This document shows positions 28,282 through 39,210 of a stretch of 64,000 nt of DNA, in pieces; position 1 is the stretch's first letter; every line of letters starts with the position of its first letter. The translations under genes and the position numbers were made by a program. The stretch comes from Janthinobacterium sp. TND4EL3 (GTDB lineage Bacteria; Pseudomonadota; Gammaproteobacteria; Burkholderiales; Burkholderiaceae_D), in NCBI RefSeq assembly GCF_900156175.1, contig NZ_FTMV01000018.1:1-64000 (forward strand), read 5' to 3'. Under the pieces are notes generated by a model that saw only the letters and a list, made by a program, of their open reading frames with translations, searched no databases and was not told where the DNA came from.

Positions 28282-29708
28282 GTGTACAGCCCATGCACGA
28301 CCAAGCCGACTTCCTCGCCGCCTGCCGCGACCTGCTGGGCGACAGCTACGTCCTGACCGAACATGCCGATACGGCGCCCTTCCTCACCGACTGGCGCGAC
28401 CGGTTTACGGGCAAGGCCCTGGCCGTGCTGCGCCCCGCCACCGTGGAGCAGGTGGCAGGCGTGCTGCGCGCCTGCGCGCAATGGCGGGTGCCCGTCGTGC
28501 CGCAGGGCGGCAACACGGGCCTGGTACTGGGCAGCATCCCCGATGCCGCCGGCACGGCCGTCGTGCTGTCGCTGGCGCGCCTGAACAGCATCCGCACGCT
28601 CGACCCCGTCAACCGCACCATCACGGTCGATGCGGGCTGCATCCTGCAGACCATCCAGGAAGCGGCGGCCGCCGCCGGCTGCCTGTTCCCCCTGTCGCTG
28701 GCGGCCGAAGGCAGCTGCACCATCGGGGGAAATTTGGCGACGAATGCGGGCGGCACGGCCGTCTTGCGCTATGGCAACACGCGCGAGCTGTGCCTGGGCC
28801 TGGAAGTAGTCACGCCGCAGGGCGAGATCTGGAGCGGCTTGCGCGGTTTGCGCAAGGACAATACCGGCTACGACTTGCGCGACCTGTACATCGGCGCTGA
28901 AGGCACCCTGGGCGTGATCACGGGCGCGGTCATGAAACTGTATCCGCAGCCGAAGGCCTGCATCACGGCGCTGGCCGCCATGGATACGCCCGCCCACGCC
29001 CTGCGCCTGCTCTCGCTGATGCAGGACCATTGCGGCGCCAGCCTGACGGGTTTTGAGCTGATGTCGCAGTATTGTTTGCAACTGGTGGCGGAGCAGTTCC
29101 CGCAGTTGCCGCGGCCTTTCGCCGACGCGCATGGGCAGTATGTGCTGCTCGAACTGTCCAGCAGCCAGTCCGAGGCGCATGCCGTGGAATTGCTCGAAGC
29201 GAGCATCGGCGCGGCCCTGGAAGACGAGTTGATCGAAGACGCCGTCGTCGCCAGTTCCGGGGCGCAGTCCGAAGGCCTGTGGCAGCTGCGCGAACATATT
29301 CCGCTGGCGCAGGCGCAGGCGGGCAAGAACATCAAGCACGATATCTCGCTGCCGATTTCCCGCATCGCCGACTTCATCGCCGTCACGGATGCCGCGCTGG
29401 AAAGCGCCTTCCCCGGCTGCCAGCTCGTGTGCTTCGGCCACCTGGGCGACGGCAACCTGCACTACAACGTGGCGCCCCCGAGCGGCATGACGGACAGCGA
29501 CTTCCTGTCCAACCAGGACGCCATCAACCGCATCGTGCACGACCAGGTGCATGGCTTTGGCGGTTCCATCTCGGCCGAACACGGCATCGGCGCCCTGAAA
29601 AAGGACGACCTGGCGCGCTACAAGTCGCCGCTGGAACTGCAGCTGATGCGCGCCGTGAAGCAGGCGCTGGACCCGCAGAACATCATGAATCCGGGGAAGA
29701 TATTGTGA
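28278..29708 (+). CDS. FAD-linked D-2-hydroxyacid dehydrogenase
   Basis: This 476-residue protein has an N-terminal PCMH-type FAD domain (VVPQGGNTGLVLGSIPD near residue 75, then GNLATNAGGTAVLRYGNTRELCLG) and a C-terminal oxidase domain. The metal and substrate histidines lie in FGHLGDGNLHYN and ISAEHGIGALK. It belongs to the GlcD/D-lactate/D-2-hydroxyglutarate dehydrogenase group. With no glcE or glcF beside it, D-2-hydroxyglutarate or D-lactate is more likely than glycolate. Overlapping junctions on both sides suggest one transcript. Confidence 0.87.
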
Positions 29709-30127
29709 AGCCGCCGTATCTGCTGCTCATGGCCTTGCTGGCTGCTTCCGCCAGTGCGCAGGATGTCTACAAATGCGTGCAGGACGGCCACACCAGCTAC
29801 AGCGCCAAGCCCTGCACGGGCGGGCAGCTGCAGATACTTGACGTGCCCTCGCCCCCGCCTGCCGTCGACAAGGGCGCGGCCACGCGCCAGGAGCGGGTGG
29901 CCAGCCAGCTGGAATCGGCGCGCAGGAAGCGCGAACAGCTGGAAGACCAGGCGCGCGAGCGGGCCGCCAGACAGAAGGAAATGCATGACAAGCACTGCGC
30001 CCAGCTGCGCCTCGACCAGCAGTGGGCGACGCAGGACGCCGCCGGCGCGGGCGACAGGAACCGCAATGCGGCGCAACTGAAAGCGCGGCGCGCCGGCGAA
30101 CGCCTGGCCGTCGAATGCGGCAATTGA
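29705..30127 (+). CDS. DUF4124-type exported protein
   Basis: This 140-residue protein starts with GTG overlapping the previous stop by 4 nt. A signal peptide ends near ASAQDVYKC, followed by the short DUF4124 pattern (VYKCVQDGHTSYSAKPC) with two cysteines. A highly charged Arg/Glu/Gln helix then forms a likely coiled coil, and a last Cys lies near the end. A longer frame through this region is a shadow of the dehydrogenase gene. Role unknown; presumed periplasmic. Confidence 0.72.
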   Translation: MKPPYLLLMALLAASASAQDVYKCVQDGHTSYSAKPCTGGQLQILDVPSPPPAVDKGAATRQERVASQLESARRKREQLEDQARERAARQKEMHDKHCAQLRLDQQWATQDAAGAGDRNRNAAQLKARRAGERLAVECGN

Positions 30128-32709
30128 GTGCGCCGGCAGCAAATCCTGCGGGTACGCGGCTGCTGTCGCGCTGGCTGCTGCTGGGCGAATGGCGCGCGCA
30201 TCCCGTGCGCGCCGTCGTCGCCATCCTCGCCATCGCCATCGGCGTGTCGCTGGGCTTTGCCATCCATTTGATCAACGCGGCCGCCTTCAACGAATTTTCC
30301 ACGGCCGTGAAAAGCCTGTCCGGCCAGGCCGACGTGCAGGTGGCCGGGCGCGAAGCGCTGTTCGACGAAGCCGTCTACCCGTGGCTGGCGCAACGCGACG
30401 GCGTGGCCGTGGCCTCGCCCGTGCTGGAACTGCAGGCAGGGGTGAGCGGCATGAGCGGCAAGGACGGCGCGCCGTTGCACATCCTGGCGCTCGACGTCTT
30501 CCGCGCCGGCTTCATCTCGCCCGACCTGATCGGCGCGCCGGCCGAGGGCCAGCCCTTCGATACGCTGTCCGACGACGCCATCTTCCTGTCGCCGGCCGCC
30601 TTGCGCTGGCTCAATCTGGCGCAGGGCGACAATCTTTCGCTGCAAGCGGGTACGGGCAGCGTGTCGCTGCGCGTGGCCGGTTCGCTGCAGCGCGCGCGCG
30701 CCGGCCAGCGCATCGCCGTGATGGATATCGGCGCGGCGCAGTGGCGCTTCAACAAGCTGGGCAAGCTGTCGCGCATCGACCTGAAACTGCGCCAGGGCGT
30801 CAACCGCGACGCCTTCCAGGCCGCGTTGGCGCGGGAACTGGAAGCGCAGTACCCGGGGCGCTTCCAGGTGGGCCAGCCCAATGACGACAAGCAGAATAGC
30901 CGCAACAATAACCTCAGCCGCGCCTACCGCGTCAACCTGACGGTGCTGGCCCTCGTCGCCCTGTTTACCGGGGCATTCCTCGTATTTTCCACGCAGGCGC
31001 TGTCCGTCATCCGTCGCCGCAGCCAGTTCGCGCTGCTGCGCGTGCTGGGCATGGAGCGGGGCACCTTGCTGCGCCAGGTGCTGCTAGAAGGTGCCAGCCT
31101 GGGCGTCGTCGGCGCTGGCCTGGGCATCGCGGCAGGCTATGCCATGGCCGCCGTGGCCCTGCGCTTCTTCGGCGGCGACCTGGGCGCTGGTTATTTCGCG
31201 GGCGTGCAGCCGCAGGTGCAGTTCACGCCCGTCGCCGCCTTCGTCTACTTTGCCCTGGGCCTGGGCGTCGCCTTGCTGGGCTGCGCCGCGCCCGCGCTGG
31301 AAGCGGCGCGCGCCGCCCCCGCCATCGCCCTGAAATCGGGCAGCGAGGAAGTCGTCACGACGCGCCTGGCGAAAACCTGGCCCGCTCTGGCTTGCCTGCT
31401 GCTGGCCGGCGCATTGACCCTGCTGCCGCCCGTGTTCGAGCTGCCCCTGTTCGGCTACCTGTCCATCGCCCTGCTGCTGATCGGCGCCATCGCCCTGATG
31501 CCGCAGCTGGCGGCCGTCGTCTTCCGCGCCCTGCAAGCGGCCTGGCTGCGCACGCAAACGAGCCAGCACGCGCCCGTGCGCAGCCTGACCCTGGCGCGCC
31601 TGGCGAACGCCTCGGGCCAGGCCGGCATCGCCCTCGGCGGCGTGCTGTCGAGCTTTAGCCTGATGGTGGCCATGGCCATCATGGTGTCGAGTTTCCGCGT
31701 CTCCGTCGACGACTGGCTGCTGCAGATTTTGCCGGCCGACGTGTACGCGCGCACCTCGGCCAGCGGCACGGCGGCCCTGAACCCGCGCGAGCAGGACGCC
31801 ATCCGCGCCCTGCCCGGCCTGGCCAGGGTGGATTTCCAGCGCGTGCGCAGCCTGTCGCTGGCCGCAGAACGCCCGAACGTGATCCTGCTGGCGCGCCCCA
31901 TCAATCTGCGGGACCCTGGCAAGAGCATGGTGCTGGTGGGCGACACCCTGCCCGTGCCGGCTGGCCAGAGGCCCGTGTGGCTGTCCGAGGCGGCGGCCGA
32001 CCTGTACAACGTCAAGCCTGGCCAGCAGATTGGCCTGCCGCTGGCGGGCGGCCTGCGCCAGTTCTTCATCGCCGGCATCTGGCGCGATTATGCGCGCTCC
32101 TCCGGCGCCATCCAGATGCCGCTGGACGACTACCGCGCGCTGACCGGCGACCATGATGTGAGCGACGCGGCGCTGTGGCTGGCCAAGGACGCCACGGGCG
32201 AGCAGCTGCAGCAGCGCCTGAAAAGCCTGCCCTTCGGCGCCAGCCTGGAAGTGTCGAACCCGTCGGCCATCCGCGCCCTGAGCCTGCAGATCTTCGACCG
32301 CAGCTTCGCCGTCACCTATCTGCTCGAAGCCATCGCCATCATGATCGGCCTGTTCGGCGTGGCCGCCACGTTCTCGGCGCAGACCCTGGCGCGCGCCCGC
32401 GAATTCGGCATGCTGCGCCACGTCGGCGTGACAAAAGGGCAAATATTATCCATCCTGGCGCTCGAGGGCGGCGCACTGACGGCGCTGGGCATCGCCACCG
32501 GCTTTGTCCTGGGCCTGTTGATCAGCTTTGTGCTGGTCTTCATCGTCAACCCGCAATCGTTCCACTGGACCATGCAGCTGCACCTGCCGTGGCCCCTGAT
32601 CGCCACCGTGGCCGGCGCCCTGCTGACGGCGGCCGCCCTTACCGCCCTCATCGCGGGGCGCCAGGCGCTGTCCGCTGGCCCCATCCGCGCCGTCAGGGAG
32701 GACTGGTAA
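30115..32709 (+). CDS. ABC transporter permease with two FtsX domains
   Basis: This protein of about 864 residues has a helix near residues 20-45, then a periplasmic loop. Three helices in residues ~270-400 form the first FtsX domain, a middle pair follows, and a second FtsX triplet ends the chain (FGMLRHVGVTKGQILSILALEGG). This is the plan of large MacB/LolCE-like permeases that move lipids or lipoproteins. The ATG at 30115 lies inside the DUF4124 gene; a TTG at 30124 is an alternative. No ATPase adjoins it. It overlaps the CrtC-like gene by 1 nt. Confidence 0.88.
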   Translation: MRQLSAPAANPAGTRLLSRWLLLGEWRAHPVRAVVAILAIAIGVSLGFAIHLINAAAFNEFSTAVKSLSGQADVQVAGREALFDEAVYPWLAQRDGVAVASPVLELQAGVSGMSGKDGAPLHILALDVFRAGFISPDLIGAPAEGQPFDTLSDDAIFLSPAALRWLNLAQGDNLSLQAGTGSVSLRVAGSLQRARAGQRIAVMDIGAAQWRFNKLGKLSRIDLKLRQGVNRDAFQAALARELEAQYPGRFQVGQPNDDKQNSRNNNLSRAYRVNLTVLALVALFTGAFLVFSTQALSVIRRRSQFALLRVLGMERGTLLRQVLLEGASLGVVGAGLGIAAGYAMAAVALRFFGGDLGAGYFAGVQPQVQFTPVAAFVYFALGLGVALLGCAAPALEAARAAPAIALKSGSEEVVTTRLAKTWPALACLLLAGALTLLPPVFELPLFGYLSIALLLIGAIALMPQLAAVVFRALQAAWLRTQTSQHAPVRSLTLARLANASGQAGIALGGVLSSFSLMVAMAIMVSSFRVSVDDWLLQILPADVYARTSASGTAALNPREQDAIRALPGLARVDFQRVRSLSLAAERPNVILLARPINLRDPGKSMVLVGDTLPVPAGQRPVWLSEAAADLYNVKPGQQIGLPLAGGLRQFFIAGIWRDYARSSGAIQMPLDDYRALTGDHDVSDAALWLAKDATGEQLQQRLKSLPFGASLEVSNPSAIRALSLQIFDRSFAVTYLLEAIAIMIGLFGVAATFSAQTLARAREFGMLRHVGVTKGQILSILALEGGALTALGIATGFVLGLLISFVLVFIVNPQSFHWTMQLHLPWPLIATVAGALLTAAALTALIAGRQALSAGPIRAVREDW

Positions 32710-33785
32710 TGCGCCGTTTGACTTGTTTATTATTGTTTTGCAGCGCCGCCGCCATCGGCGCGCCGCCCGCCTTCTCTCCCGTCACGCCGCTGCCGGCCGG
32801 CCAGACCCTGCGCCTGCCGCACGATTTCGGCGCCCATCCCGCGTATAAAACGGAATGGTGGTACGCCACCGGATGGGTAAAAACCGCCGGCGGCGAGCAG
32901 CTGGGCTACCAGGTGACCTTCTTTCGCAGCGCCACGGCCGCCGATGCGATGAATCCCAGCGCGTTTGCGCCCAAGCAGCTGATCATCGGCCACGCGGCCC
33001 TGTCCGACCCGACAGTGGGCAAGCTGCTGCACGACGAGAAAAGCGCGCGCGAAGGTTTCGGCCTGGCCTACGCCAAGGTGGGCGACACGGACGTCAAGCT
33101 CGACGACTGGCGCATGCAGCGCCAGACCGACGGCAGCTACAAGGTCAGCCTGGCCGCGCGCGACTTTAACCTGCAGCTGACCCTGGCGCCCACGCAGCCC
33201 GTGCTGCTGCAAGGCGTTGGCGGCTACTCGCGCAAGGGCGCCCGCCCCGCGCAATCGAGTTATTACTACAGCGAGCCGCAGCTGCTTACCACGGGCACGA
33301 TCGCCCGCGCGGGCGGCAAGCCGCAAGCCGTGACGGGCACCACCTGGCTCGATCACGAGTGGTCGAGCCAGGTGCTCGATGCGGACGCCAGCGGCTGGAA
33401 CTGGATAGGCGCCAACCTGGACGACGGCGGCGCCCTGATGGCCTTCCAGATCCGCAGCAAGACAGGTGCTAAACTATGGGCGCACGCGACATGGCGCGAT
33501 GCGTCCGGCAAGATGACGCAGTTTGCGCCCGGCGAGGTCGATTTCACGCCCACGCAGCTGTGGCGCTCACCGCGCACGCAGGCCGAATACCCGGTCGCCA
33601 CCGAAATCCGCACGGGCGCGACGCGTTGGCAGGTCAAGCCCTTGCAGGCAGACCAGGAGCTCGATTCGCGCCGCTCGACGGGGGCAGTGTACTGGGAAGG
33701 CGCCGTGACGGTGGAGCGCGACGGCCGGCCGGCAGGCCGCGCCTACCTGGAAATGACAGGCTACGTGCAGCCGATGAAGTTATAA
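32709..33785 (+). CDS. Exported CrtC/AttH-like lipocalin-domain protein
   Basis: This 358-residue protein has a signal peptide (to about residue 18), then a double lipocalin-like domain with the family start HPAYKTEWWYATGWVKT and a middle TWLDHEWSSQVLDADASGWNW. This group includes carotenoid 1,2-hydratase and AttH and is often coded next to FtsX-type permeases, as here. The partnership suggests a periplasmic lipid-binding or lipid-modifying role in the same export system. Carotenoid chemistry is not implied. Confidence 0.83.
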   Translation: MRRLTCLLLFCSAAAIGAPPAFSPVTPLPAGQTLRLPHDFGAHPAYKTEWWYATGWVKTAGGEQLGYQVTFFRSATAADAMNPSAFAPKQLIIGHAALSDPTVGKLLHDEKSAREGFGLAYAKVGDTDVKLDDWRMQRQTDGSYKVSLAARDFNLQLTLAPTQPVLLQGVGGYSRKGARPAQSSYYYSEPQLLTTGTIARAGGKPQAVTGTTWLDHEWSSQVLDADASGWNWIGANLDDGGALMAFQIRSKTGAKLWAHATWRDASGKMTQFAPGEVDFTPTQLWRSPRTQAEYPVATEIRTGATRWQVKPLQADQELDSRRSTGAVYWEGAVTVERDGRPAGRAYLEMTGYVQPMKL

Positions 33786-33821
33786 GCAATACAAAATACA
33801 GTAAATCCTAAGCGAAAAACA

Positions 33822-35693
<1,872 letters not shown>

Positions 35694-35695
35694 TC

Positions 35696-36370
35696 ATGAA
35701 CGCACTTTTCCACGCCAACCTGGGCATCACCGATTTCTGGACCTTTTTACTGGGGACCATCTTCATCGTCATCCTGCCCGGCCCCAATTCCATGTACGTG
35801 CTGTCGGTCGCCGCCCAGCGCGGCGTGCGGCCCGCCTACCAGGGCGCCTTCGGCATCTTCGCCGGCGACCTGATACTGATGGTGCTGTCGGCCTGCGGCG
35901 TGGCCTCGCTGCTGAAAGCCAGCCCGGCCCTGTTCTATGTCGTGAAATACATCGGCGCGGCCTACCTGGGCTGGATCGGCCTGCAGATGCTGATAGGCTG
36001 CTGGCGCAAGCTGCGCGCGCCCGCTCCCGCCGAAGGCGAGGCGGCAGCCGTGGCTGCCCCCGCCAAGGAAAGCGACCCGTTCCGCAAGGCGCTGATCATC
36101 AGCCTGATGAATCCGAAAGCGATTTTGTTCTTCATCTCGTTTTTCATCCAGTTCGTCGATCCGGCCTTCCCGAACCCCGTGCTGTCCTTCATCGGCCTGG
36201 GCCTGATCTGCCAGGTGATCAGCTTTACCTACCTGACGGCCATCATCTTTGTCGGCGTCCGCCTGGCCGAGACCTTCCGCCGCCGTCGCCGCCTGTCGGC
36301 CGGCATGGGCGGCGGCGTGGGCGCCATGTTCATCGGCTTTGGCGCGAAACTGGCCACGGCCACACTGTAA
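35696..36370 (+). CDS. LysE/RhtB-family amino-acid exporter
   Basis: This 224-residue protein has six hydrophobic helices and the family signature LGTIFIVILPGPNSMYVLSVAAQRG in the first third. The central loop is charged (RKLRAPAPAEGEAAAV). The best overall fit is a LeuE-type exporter, but the substrate cannot be read. It lies between the ABC exporter and a PLP lyase with gaps of 2 and 9 bp, so the three are probably one operon. Confidence 0.9.
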   Translation: MNALFHANLGITDFWTFLLGTIFIVILPGPNSMYVLSVAAQRGVRPAYQGAFGIFAGDLILMVLSACGVASLLKASPALFYVVKYIGAAYLGWIGLQMLIGCWRKLRAPAPAEGEAAAVAAPAKESDPFRKALIISLMNPKAILFFISFFIQFVDPAFPNPVLSFIGLGLICQVISFTYLTAIIFVGVRLAETFRRRRRLSAGMGGGVGAMFIGFGAKLATATL

Positions 36371-36379
36371 GGAAAGCCC

Positions 36380-37471
36380 GTGAACGAGCTTGAACTGCGC
36401 CAGCGCTGCCATACCGTCCTGCCCGGCCACCGCCAGCCGACGCCGGCGGCCACCTTCGCCGCCATGGCCGCCTGGTGCGAGGCCAATGACGTTGCGCACG
36501 ATACCTATGGCGAAGGCGCGCTGATCGAACGGTTCGAGGACAAGATCGCCAGCCTGCTCGGTTTCGAGGCGGCCGTGTTCTGCATCACGGGCACCATGAC
36601 ACAGGTCACGGCCCTGCGCCTGGCCTGCCAGGACCGGGGCTCGCACCTGGTGGCGCTGCATCCGACCTCGCACATCCTGCGCCACGAGCGGGGCAACCAT
36701 GAATTGCTCGACCACTTCAAGGGCTTGATGCTCGGCGACCCGCACCGCCCGTGGACCGTGGGCGACTTGCGCGCCGTGCCCGACAAGCTCGGCGCCGCGC
36801 AGGTCGAACTGCCGATGCGCGAAATCGGCGGCCAGTGCCCGTCATGGGAGGAATTGAGCGAGATCAAACGGCATTGCCGCGAGCGCAATATCCATTTGCA
36901 CATGGATGGCGCACGCCTGTGGGAAGCGCAGGCCGGTCTTGGCCAGTCGCTGCCCGCCATCTGCGACGGTTTTGACTCCGTCTACGTCTCCCTGTACAAG
37001 GGCATCGGCGGCCTCGGCGGCGCCATGCTGGCCGGCAGCCGCCCGTTCATCGAGCGGGCGCGCGAATGGTTCCGCCGCCAGGGCGGCAACATCGTGCACC
37101 GCACGCCCTACGTGGTGGCCGCCGCCATGCAGTTTGACGCGCGCCTGGCCGCCATGCCGCAGTATTTTGCGCGCACGCAGTGGCTGTACGCGCAGCTGCG
37201 CGACTTTCCGGCCATCGCCGTCAATCCCGCCGCCCCGCAGGCCAATATGCTGCACCTGCACCTGCCCGTGTCGCGCGAAAGGGCCATCGCCATCCGCAAC
37301 CAGCTGGCCGAAGACCACGGCATCTGGCTGTTCGGCCGCGCCAGCCACGCGGCCCTGCCCGGGCACAGCGTGGTGGAATGGTATGTGGGAGACAACCTGC
37401 TGCACCTGTCGGACGACAGCGTGCGGCAGGCCTTGAGCCTGCTGGACCAGGCCATGCGCGCCAGGACATGA
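36380..37471 (+). CDS. Threonine-aldolase-like PLP lyase
   Basis: This 363-residue fold-type I PLP enzyme of the beta-eliminating lyase/threonine aldolase family starts with GTG. The PLP lysine is K207 in SVYVSLYKGIGGLGG, and HLHMDGARLWEA supplies the aspartate that contacts the pyridine nitrogen. The N-terminal VAHDTYGEGALIERFEDKIA recalls the family's DxYGED block. It could cleave threonine or another beta-hydroxy amino acid. The neighbouring amino-acid exporter fits amino-acid metabolism. Confidence 0.83.
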   Translation: MNELELRQRCHTVLPGHRQPTPAATFAAMAAWCEANDVAHDTYGEGALIERFEDKIASLLGFEAAVFCITGTMTQVTALRLACQDRGSHLVALHPTSHILRHERGNHELLDHFKGLMLGDPHRPWTVGDLRAVPDKLGAAQVELPMREIGGQCPSWEELSEIKRHCRERNIHLHMDGARLWEAQAGLGQSLPAICDGFDSVYVSLYKGIGGLGGAMLAGSRPFIERAREWFRRQGGNIVHRTPYVVAAAMQFDARLAAMPQYFARTQWLYAQLRDFPAIAVNPAAPQANMLHLHLPVSRERAIAIRNQLAEDHGIWLFGRASHAALPGHSVVEWYVGDNLLHLSDDSVRQALSLLDQAMRART

Positions 37472-37490
37472 GCAACGCAGCTCGGCGTAG

Positions 37491-37520
37491 GTCGGGTTAG
37501 CGCACGGCGCGTAACCCGAC
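37491..37520. repeat. Strong hairpin after the lyase gene
   Basis: Arms GTCGGGTTA (37491-37499) and TAACCCGAC (37512-37520) enclose a further GCGC/GCGC stem. It has the form of a REP-like or mRNA-stabilising element and lacks a T run. A separate intrinsic terminator follows 23 bp later. Confidence 0.6.
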
Positions 37521-37542
37521 AACACCATGTTTGCGACACCCC

Positions 37543-37570
37543 AAAAAAAAGCGCCCGAAGGCGCTTTTTT
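37543..37570. terminator. Bidirectional intrinsic terminator between lyase gene and fadL
   Basis: The stem GCGCC/GGCGC with loop CGAA is flanked by eight A on the left and six T on the right, so it can serve both convergent genes. Confidence 0.88.
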
Positions 37571-37606
37571 CATTTCATGGCGGCCGGGTTGGCCGCCACT
37601 ACCTGC

Positions 37607-39049
37607 TTAGAACTTGTAGTTATAAGCGAGACCGATCAACTGCATGCGGGTCTTGAACAGGCCCTTGGTGGTTTCACCGTTGCCGGTGCAGCCCGTGGAC
37701 AAAGGCGGCACTGGACCGCATTTGTTCGTGTAGTTCACCTCAGCATCCTTGAAGTCGATATAGCTGTAAGCCAGGTCGATCGACGAGTTCGCGTTCAGCT
37801 TCCAATTGGCGCCGAACGAGTACTGCATGCGGTCGCTGTCCGGCAAGGCCGGATGGCGCAATTCCGCGCTGCGCACGGGCGCCTGGTCGTGGGCGATACC
37901 GGCGCGCAGCAACAGGCTTTCGCTGTACTTGTAGTTGGCGCCCAGCGAGACGCGGTAGGTATCCTTCCAGTTCTGGCGGATGCGTTCCGGGCCTTCGGCC
38001 GTCGGCGGGAACTGGATGTCCAGGTTCTGCAGGCGCGAAGTACGGGTCCAGGTGACGTCGCCCATCAAGGCCCATTTATCGTCCATCTGGTGGAAAGCAT
38101 TGATCGATACGGTTTCCGGCGTGCGCAGTTCGACCAGCGCCTTGGAGTTGACCTTGCCCGATGCGGCGCTGATGAAGCCATTCACGGCCGCATTGTTCGA
38201 CACTTGCGAGAAGTCCCAGATCGTGTCGCCTTTCAGCTTGTGCGAAATCGACGAGCGGTAGGAGATACCGAAGCGCGTGCCTTCATTCATCTGGTACAGG
38301 TAGCCCAGATTGAAGCCGAAGCCCCAGTCGTCGCCATCCATCGAGGCGTGGCCATCCTTGGCTGTAAACAGGGCGGTTTTGGCGGCATTAAAGGCGTCCA
38401 TGCCTTGGGTCTTGAGGATATTCGTAAGGAAAGCGGTCGATGCGGCTGGCGCATGTTCCTGCAGGAAAGAGACCGAACCTGGCACGTCCACGGCCTGGCC
38501 CAGTTCCGCCTTCATGTATTCGGCCGTGATACCGAAACCGAACGAGTGATGCTGGTCCAGCTTGAACGCCACCGAAGGATTCAGGGCGATGGCTTCAAGC
38601 TTGATGTTGGTGATCGCATAGCGGCCGCTCCAGCTGTTGCCATAGTCGAGCTTGGCGCCGTAGGGCACGAACAGGCCCATGCCGACGGTCCATTGCTCAT
38701 TGATCTTCTTGCTGGCGTACACGGCTGGCGCGAAGACCGCATCCGGCGCGTAGTCCTTGGTCGTGCCACCCGTCGGGTTGTTCCTGAAATTGACGGAGCG
38801 ATTGTCCTGGAACGTCGAATGCGGTACCACCAGGGTGCCGCCGCCGACGAACTGCGTGCCTTCCAGGCGCGACACGCCGGCCGGGTTGTAGAAAATGGTG
38901 GAAGCGTCGGCCGCTTCCGCGCCGCTGGCGTCCGCCGTGCCCTGGGCCGACACGCTTTGCGAGCCGAAACGGTAGCCCGAAGCCTGGGCGGTGGAAGCGA
39001 TGCCGGCGCATGCGACGGCGATGAGAAGGGGCAGATATTTATGTTTCAA
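37607..39049 (-). CDS. FadL/OmpP1/TodX-family outer-membrane fatty-acid porin
   Basis: This 480-residue protein has a signal peptide ending at STAQA, followed by the FadL hatch start SGYRFGSQSVSAQGTADASGAEA and the DASTIFYNPAG motif. It ends in beta strands and a terminal aromatic (LIGLAYNYKF). It lets long-chain fatty acids or other hydrophobic molecules through the outer membrane. Two cysteines near the C-terminus (GPVPPLSTGCTGN) may form a loop disulfide. A palindrome overlaps its promoter region. Confidence 0.92.
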   Translation of the reverse strand: MKHKYLPLLIAVACAGIASTAQASGYRFGSQSVSAQGTADASGAEAADASTIFYNPAGVSRLEGTQFVGGGTLVVPHSTFQDNRSVNFRNNPTGGTTKDYAPDAVFAPAVYASKKINEQWTVGMGLFVPYGAKLDYGNSWSGRYAITNIKLEAIALNPSVAFKLDQHHSFGFGITAEYMKAELGQAVDVPGSVSFLQEHAPAASTAFLTNILKTQGMDAFNAAKTALFTAKDGHASMDGDDWGFGFNLGYLYQMNEGTRFGISYRSSISHKLKGDTIWDFSQVSNNAAVNGFISAASGKVNSKALVELRTPETVSINAFHQMDDKWALMGDVTWTRTSRLQNLDIQFPPTAEGPERIRQNWKDTYRVSLGANYKYSESLLLRAGIAHDQAPVRSAELRHPALPDSDRMQYSFGANWKLNANSSIDLAYSYIDFKDAEVNYTNKCGPVPPLSTGCTGNGETTKGLFKTRMQLIGLAYNYKF

Positions 39050-39186
39050 GATAGTCTCTCTTTATTATATGAATAGTCTTCGTCACATTGTCCCGGGCAG
39101 CTCAACCTCACCCGTCTTGCACTGTTCTTGCCGCCGTGAACTCCAATTCACTGACGGCATGAGCGAAGCATATAATATTTTTTAGA

Positions 39187-39210
39187 AAAAAGCGAACGTT
39201 CGCTCTTTTT
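39187..39210. promoter_or_regulatory. Palindrome: terminator of sensor GGDEF-EAL gene and possible fadL operator
   Basis: The perfect palindrome AGCGAACGTTCGCT (39191-39204) is flanked by A and T runs. On the minus strand it follows the GGDEF-EAL stop directly and ends in TTTTTTC, so it can terminate. It also lies just upstream of TATTAT (39177-39172), a candidate -10 box for fadL, and covers the place of its -35 box. TetR-type fatty-acid regulators bind palindromes of this general form. The double role is inference. Confidence 0.55.
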
